8,896 nt of DNA. Origin: Gammaproteobacteria bacterium (GTDB taxonomy: Bacteria; Pseudomonadota; Gammaproteobacteria; Pseudomonadales; Pseudohongiellaceae). Position 1 is the first letter of the stretch, and each line of letters begins with the position of its first letter. Both the position numbers and the translations under genes were made by a program. The notes beneath the pieces were generated by a model. That model did no database searches and was not told where the DNA came from. It saw only the letters and a list, made by a program, of their open reading frames with translations. Where the stretch lies: assembly GCA_947377625.1 (NCBI GenBank), contig CANCGR010000537.1:1-8896 (forward strand). Direction: 5' to 3'. Positions 7,101 through 8,896 of the stretch are shown here, piece by piece.

Positions 7101-7669
7101 TTATTCAAGGGGTAAAAACTGTTCGTATCTACTAAACTTGGGGTATAGTCTGTTTGCAAACTAACGCTAAATAACCGTACTGCGTCAGCGGCATCATTTG
7201 TCTGAAAGTCAAATTTTACTTCATGATTGCTCCCTACAGACCAAGGTTCACCAGGTGCTGCTTGCCCTAACACACGGTTTATTGGAGAAGCTTCAAATAA
7301 TTTTTGACTGAATGGGTGCGAAGTAATTTCAGTTACATTAGTATTATCACCATAGTAACTTAAGACATTGGCTTCTGTTGTATTATGATAATCCAAGGTT
7401 TCGCCAAATACTATTGGTAAATATTCTTTTTCTTGTCGTCCCAATCCATCATAAGCAATAGTCGTAACTATATCTTTTCCAGAGGCCGACTGTTTGTACC
7501 CAACTTGTTCAATAGGCCTTCCTAAACCATCAAAATAGGTGATTTGTTTGATTGGTGGTTTACTCCCAGTTGAGTCTCTTATCGTGGTGGTTAAAATATA
7601 ATTTTGATCCGCGCTTTGTCCTAACGCAAACAAAGGCAATAGAGCTACAATTAGCAATATCTTTTTCAT
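4142..7669 (-). CDS. full-length Rhs-repeat protein with polymorphic-toxin tip, type 44-like
   Basis: A 1175-aa secreted polymorphic toxin. Residues 1-17 (MKKILLIVALLPLFALG) are a Sec signal peptide. The next part (about 25-150, with ITYFDGLGRPIEQVGYKQSA and TTIAYDGLGR) matches the N-terminal domain common to Bacteroidota Rhs proteins (DUF6443 type). YD repeats follow to about 830, such as YQYDYRNRMIAKKLPG and YQYDGLNRLNKAIYQ, which in known Rhs proteins wrap into a beta shell around the toxin. The Rhs-associated core spans about 834-968 (DHLGNVRLSYGYD, YKYNGKEYQDELG, DPALGR, VDLDG). The tip is 969-1175: GLVAHNNYNFGNFLWGAGAK (1108-1127) and DSKDDQFSISIGFEW (1156-1170) resemble polymorphic toxin type 44 (Ntox44), by memory only. 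Core oddities are GRRNNIDPKAE instead of the orphan's GRWMNIDPLAE, and DLDG instead of DPDG. It is the first gene of the array and is followed by its immunity candidate. Confidence 0.93.
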   Translation of the reverse strand: MKKILLIVALLPLFALGQSADQNYILTTTIRDSTGSKPPIKQITYFDGLGRPIEQVGYKQSASGKDIVTTIAYDGLGRQEKEYLPIVFGETLDYHNTTEANVLSYYGDNTNVTEITSHPFSQKLFEASPINRVLGQAAPGEPWSVGSNHEVKFDFQTNDAADAVRLFSVSLQTDYTPSLVDTNSFYPLNKLYKTITKNENWTAGDTNTTQEFKDMQGRVILKRTFGISIVNQVPVNEAHDTYYVYDDYGNLTYVIPPLINTTGTVTENDLDYMGYKYQYDYRNRMIAKKLPGKQWEYIVYNSQDKPIATGPALNPWGDGTVGWLITKYDAFGRVVYTGWKQDTVDSTNRNSFQGQLTGAWAEKRTTSPNSIDNVEISYSNDVYPQTFSLLTVTYYDDYNHAFGPASNTPNRIFDRGIHQNAKGLPTGSWVRVLTAPSETAAEVSDTFYDYKGLVIRTEKYNYLGGYTIVNSKLNFTGKPEFTQSFHKRTANDDEVVVKDMYQYSDQDRLLVHKQKINSLPEQLIAKNTYDELGQLKSKQVGGEDVTTFVGLQKVDYQYNIRGWLKSINTIDNLSEQGSPDDLFAFKINYNELDINPSSAPVDALFNGNIAETFWRTKSDNIVRKYGYQYDGLNRLNKAIYQKPDANYYVTNMYNEEMDYDKNGNIQHLKRNGDLDDPSATEAIQIDDLIYTYDQYKKNQLIEVHDNSNHPKGFQDGYNPNNDSEYSYDDNGNMTSDLNKRIYQIQYNHLNLPTEINFDSGDKITYLYNATGQKVKKTVLQSGTTTDTDYLDGYQYSGGTLNFFPHPEGYVKVTYCEQCVQGHQTQFNYVYNYVDHLGNVRLSYGYDTHDNVLKIMEENHYYPFGLKHTRYNTTKKQYSLDYNPYEGPGSISAKIAVVPGDANILNKYKYNGKEYQDELGLNMYDYGAMLYDPALGRRNNIDPKAETSRRWSPYSYAYNNPIFFVDLDGMSAAPPDEYVFKQDGSFKEKIEKSGEDYIRIDKTSLKIKFADPVNDPKAIDNKEITNLVVVNDKAIDNELFKSGVYDKTNQENKYDYIEKESNQSNEEGQGKMDYVTHNLDLMGQQTGDGKSVIPISSPSTLFVSNTESGLVAHNNYNFGNFLWGAGAKALGFSETVAKAGANWNNFWHDKISKFHLDSKDDQFSISIGFEWKKPKF
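4902..4930. repeat. 29-bp tract identical to 3467-3495 in the first orphan tip
   Basis: The core segment coding for YQDELGLNMY (residues 914-923) in the full-length gene. It is identical to the orphan cassette while flanking codons differ synonymously and non-synonymously, which suggests a recent exchange or a conserved recombination tract. Confidence 0.8.
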
Positions 7670-7675
7670 ACTATC

Positions 7676-7846
7676 TTAGTTTTTAAAATGATATTCATTT
7701 GTTGAAAGTCTATTGCCTCTGGCATCAAAAACACCACTAAGCCTGCCAAAGTTTTTGGATTTATACTTTACGTTTAAAAACCCCCTAGAATCAGTAACCA
7801 TAACTTTGCCCAATTGCGGGATATAACTATATGAGGTGAAATAAAA
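7676..7846 (-). pseudogene. C-terminal stub of an upstream YD-repeat protein
   Basis: Too short to be listed by a typical ORF cutoff, this frame ends with TAA at 7676-7678, six nucleotides before the ATG of the full-length rhs gene, an operon-like spacing. It encodes about 56 residues, closed upstream by an in-frame TAG (7847-7849), with no start codon at its beginning. The text is clearly protein-like: SYIPQLGKVMVTDSRGFLNV, then NFGRLSGVFDARGNRLS and an ending NEYHFKN. The FGRLxxVxDxxGN pattern is a YD/RHS-type repeat, and similar endings close the large protein encoded just before Rhs genes in many Bacteroidota (from memory). The 5' part of that gene has been lost, perhaps with the operon's original promoter. 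Confidence 0.7.
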
Positions 7847-7849
7847 CTA

Positions 7850-8135
7850 TCTACATGCAAAAGCTGTAATCGTGCGGTGGTATATCATCAATTAGGCAGC
7901 CTTTTTGTTTTCCTTGATTTCACTTTTTCTATAGCCTTATTTAGACCATAAGTGTTTACAATAAAGCAATTACAAACCTACTAAGTACCGTGCGAGGAAT
8001 TGATGTTTTAGATTCATTGTTTTTTGTGTTAGGGTTATAATTGGAATTGACAACTAGTTACGCAAAATGGCGGTTATATTTTTAGTGTATATTATGTTAA
8101 AATTTAGATTACAATTACGGCATTACAATTCATAA
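7850..8135. other. intergenic stretch without a convincing gene
   Basis: Between the YD-repeat stub and the terminator at 8136 I find no gene. One minus-strand frame of 29 codons (ending 7888) reads GLNKAIEKVKSRKTKRLPN but has no start. The stretch around 7985-8075, with CCGTGCGAGGAATTGATG and TTACGCAAAATGGCGGTT, is less AT-rich than its flanks and could be a dispersed repeat or the upstream promoter zone for the leftward array. No clear promoter was located. Confidence 0.4.
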
Positions 8136-8161
8136 AAAAATCCCCAACAATGGGGATTTTT
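8136..8161. terminator. bidirectional Rho-independent terminator hairpin
   Basis: AAAAATCCCC (8136-8145) pairs with GGGGATTTTT (8152-8161) around the loop AACAAT. The A-run on one side and T-run on the other make it suited to terminate in both directions. It separates the intergenic region upstream of the leftward Rhs array from the rightward small gene at 8318. No gene in the window visibly ends at it, so it may serve a gene lost by rearrangement. Confidence 0.75.
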
Positions 8162-8317
8162 GACTAATCTTTTTTCTTACAATATAGTAGGAATTGACAT
8201 CAAAAGCTTCACAAACTCAAAAAAACCGCCTTAAAGTCCGAAAAACCTCTTAGAACTGCCTCAAACCCTCGAAGTACTTTATTACATCGTGAAATCTTTG
8301 CCCTTAGAAAAATTAAA

Positions 8318-8512
8318 ATGAAAGCCGAAGAAGTATATAATATTGCGATCCATCTTCCTGAAGAGGAGCTGCTGCGCTTGTATGCTTTATTGGAAAAGAA
8401 AACTTCAAAAAACCAAAAGTCACTTTGCAAACCAGTCAAGAAAATATTGATTACAGAGGAAGAAGCAAGGTTGTACATCCTTAGAACTGTTTTTAAAATC
8501 AAAAACATTTAA
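8318..8512 (+). CDS. small conserved-looking hypothetical protein
   Basis: A 64-aa protein from an ATG preceded by AAATTAAA. The N-terminal half, KAEEVYNIAIHLPEEELLRL (2-21), followed by YALLEKK, should form one or two amphipathic helices. A basic linker (about 27-42) follows, then ILITEEEARLYILRTVFKIK (43-62), a second helical unit. I recall similar small proteins in Flavobacteriia, often in accessory regions, but cannot give a family name or function. No signal peptide or membrane segment is present. Its ATG overlaps the TGA of a 28-codon start-less frame (8235-8321) in ATGA configuration. A weak promoter-like AATCTTTG (8293-8300, one mismatch to the flavobacterial TAnnTTTG -7 box) lies just upstream. 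It sits about 150 nt from the tRNA-derived attachment site, so it may be an end-of-element gene. Confidence 0.7.
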   Translation: MKAEEVYNIAIHLPEEELLRLYALLEKKTSKNQKSLCKPVKKILITEEEARLYILRTVFKIKNI

Positions 8513-8646
8513 ATCGAATAAATTATTGTTCTATCTTTACCCTAGAAACAGATAATTTATTACTAACATTTGCATACTGAATCGCATACGTTTTTAAAAA
8601 ATTAGTCTCTCAGAAGGGGGTAAAATAGGTTGGTTTTTTGGTTAAA

Positions 8647-8667
8647 ATGAGTTCAAATTCAACTCAT
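8647..8667. repeat. inverted repeat spanning the tRNA junction
   Basis: ATGAGTT (8647-8653) and AACTCAT (8661-8667) are perfect inverted copies separated by 7 nt. The right copy ends in the CAT anticodon of the tRNA fragment. Two 7-bp arms around a 7-nt spacer have the geometry of a tyrosine-recombinase core site, but this is an inference. Confidence 0.5.
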
Positions 8668-8704
8668 AACCCGAAGGTCACAGGTTCGAGTCCTGTTCCC
8701 GCTA
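8663..8704 (+). tRNA. 3' half of an initiator tRNA-fMet (CAU), probable attachment-site scar
   Basis: From 8663 the sequence is a tRNA from the anticodon loop on: loop CTCATAA (8663-8669, anticodon CAT at 8665-8667), 3' anticodon-stem strand CCCGA (8670-8674) starting with the CCC typical of initiator tRNA, variable AGGTC, T-stem ACAGG/CCTGT around TTCGAGT (8680-8696), acceptor strand TCCCGCT and discriminator A (8704), no CCA. The 5' side is missing: nothing upstream pairs with the acceptor strand, and the base block before the loop does not supply GGG. The fragment is therefore not a functional tRNA. The clean break at the anticodon loop suggests integration at the tRNA gene, with the intact copy outside the window to the left. 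A simple deletion is the alternative. Confidence 0.8.
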
Positions 8705-8711
8705 CTAAGTA

Positions 8712-8740
8712 AGCCATTCAGAAATGAGTGGCTTTTTTTT
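8712..8740 (+). terminator. Rho-independent terminator after the tRNA fragment
   Basis: AGCCATTCA (8712-8720) pairs with TGAGTGGCT (8725-8733, one G-T pair) around a GAAA tetraloop, then a run of eight T (to 8740 counting the last stem T excluded). It was presumably the terminator of the tRNA gene and shows that sequence right of 8704 is likely original chromosome. Confidence 0.85.
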
Positions 8741-8751
8741 ATGTTTTGTCA

Positions 8752-8766
8752 CGGACTGCAAGTCCG
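8752..8766. repeat. short perfect hairpin, 6-bp stem
   Basis: CGGACT, loop GCA, AGTCCG. Its right part CAAGTCCGC (8759-8767) recurs at 8829-8837 inside the longer palindrome that follows, linking the two structures. Confidence 0.55.
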
Positions 8767-8802
8767 CCTTTACTTTGTATTTGATAAAAAATGGTTACCT
8801 TT

Positions 8803-8885
8803 TTCAAAGGAAAGCAGAGGTGAACTATCAAGTCCGCTAAGCTCATTACTTATATAGCGCAATAGTCCTCTGCCTAACCTTTGAA
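8803..8885. repeat. long imperfect inverted repeat
   Basis: TTCAAAGG..GCAGAGG..ACTAT (8803-8828) is mirrored by ATAGT..CCTCTGC..CCTTTGAA (8863-8885), with an inner CGCTA (8834-8838) / TAGCG pair. The whole could fold into one hairpin of about 83 nt. It may be a repeat-family unit, the end of a mobile element or a structured RNA; the window ends shortly after it. Confidence 0.6.
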
Positions 8886-8896
8886 CCCGTTGAATT

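Noticed and set aside
8209..8508. Minus-strand frame of 99 codons opposite the small gene
   Set aside because: The plus-strand frame has the more convincing helical, charged composition and a better start context; the minus frame is Ser/Phe-rich antisense.
8532..8539. Promoter-like TATCTTTA after the small gene
   Set aside because: One mismatch to TAnnTTTG but no -33 box at a suitable distance and no gene downstream apart from the tRNA fragment.
8647..8712. Short plus-strand frame ending THNPKVTGSSPVPATK
   Set aside because: It is a translation of the tRNA 3' half, a common spurious ORF.
8867..8885. GCCTAAC resembling an integron attC inverse core
   Set aside because: The motif sits in the wrong arm and orientation for an attC site, has no matching GTTRRRY partner, and there are no cassettes or integrase in view.

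Overview
The window looks like a flavobacterial (Bacteroidota) chromosome segment. It is AT-rich, its genes lack clear Shine-Dalgarno sites, the large Rhs protein is of the Bacteroidota type (Sec signal peptide, YD repeats, a core with YNGKEYQDELG and DPALGR), and an initiator-tRNA fragment has no encoded CCA. It reads as accessory DNA, most likely the right-hand part of an element integrated at a tRNA gene, carrying a polymorphic-toxin locus.

Layout from left to right. 45-755 (minus): a Rep-like protein with HUH-endonuclease motifs. 756-1153: upstream region with a possible small Cys-containing ORF (852-1019), a 12-bp palindrome and a large hairpin that works as a leftward terminator. 1154-7669 (minus): the Rhs toxin/immunity array, transcribed leftward. 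In transcription order it holds a full-length 1175-aa Rhs protein with a C-terminal tip resembling polymorphic toxin type 44, a lipoprotein-like immunity candidate, an orphan Rhs tip with an HExxH zinc-peptidase motif, a second lipoprotein-like immunity candidate, a second orphan tip of a different core type with a Pro/Thr-rich tail, and a cytoplasmic immunity candidate. Each orphan tip is preceded by a decayed piece of rhs core with no proper start. The full gene is preceded, 6 nt upstream of its ATG, by the 56-codon C-terminal stub of another YD-repeat protein. 7850-8317 has no convincing gene but holds a strong hairpin terminator. 8318-8512 (plus) is a small acidic hypothetical gene.

The right end holds the 3' half of an initiator tRNA (anticodon CAT) without its 5' half, then the tRNA terminator, then strongly palindromic DNA. 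A displaced tRNA 3' end is the usual scar of tyrosine-recombinase integration, so the intact tRNA gene should lie to the left of this window and the Rhs and Rep genes may be cargo. No integrase is in the window.

How the genes fit together: the full-length Rhs gene should encode the delivered toxin. The downstream tip/immunity pairs are silent cassettes that could replace the active tip by recombination through short shared core tracts, while their immunity genes can protect against siblings that carry those toxins. Two immunity proteins look exported and one looks cytosolic, which suggests the toxins act in different compartments. Function calls rest on motifs read by eye; no database search was run.
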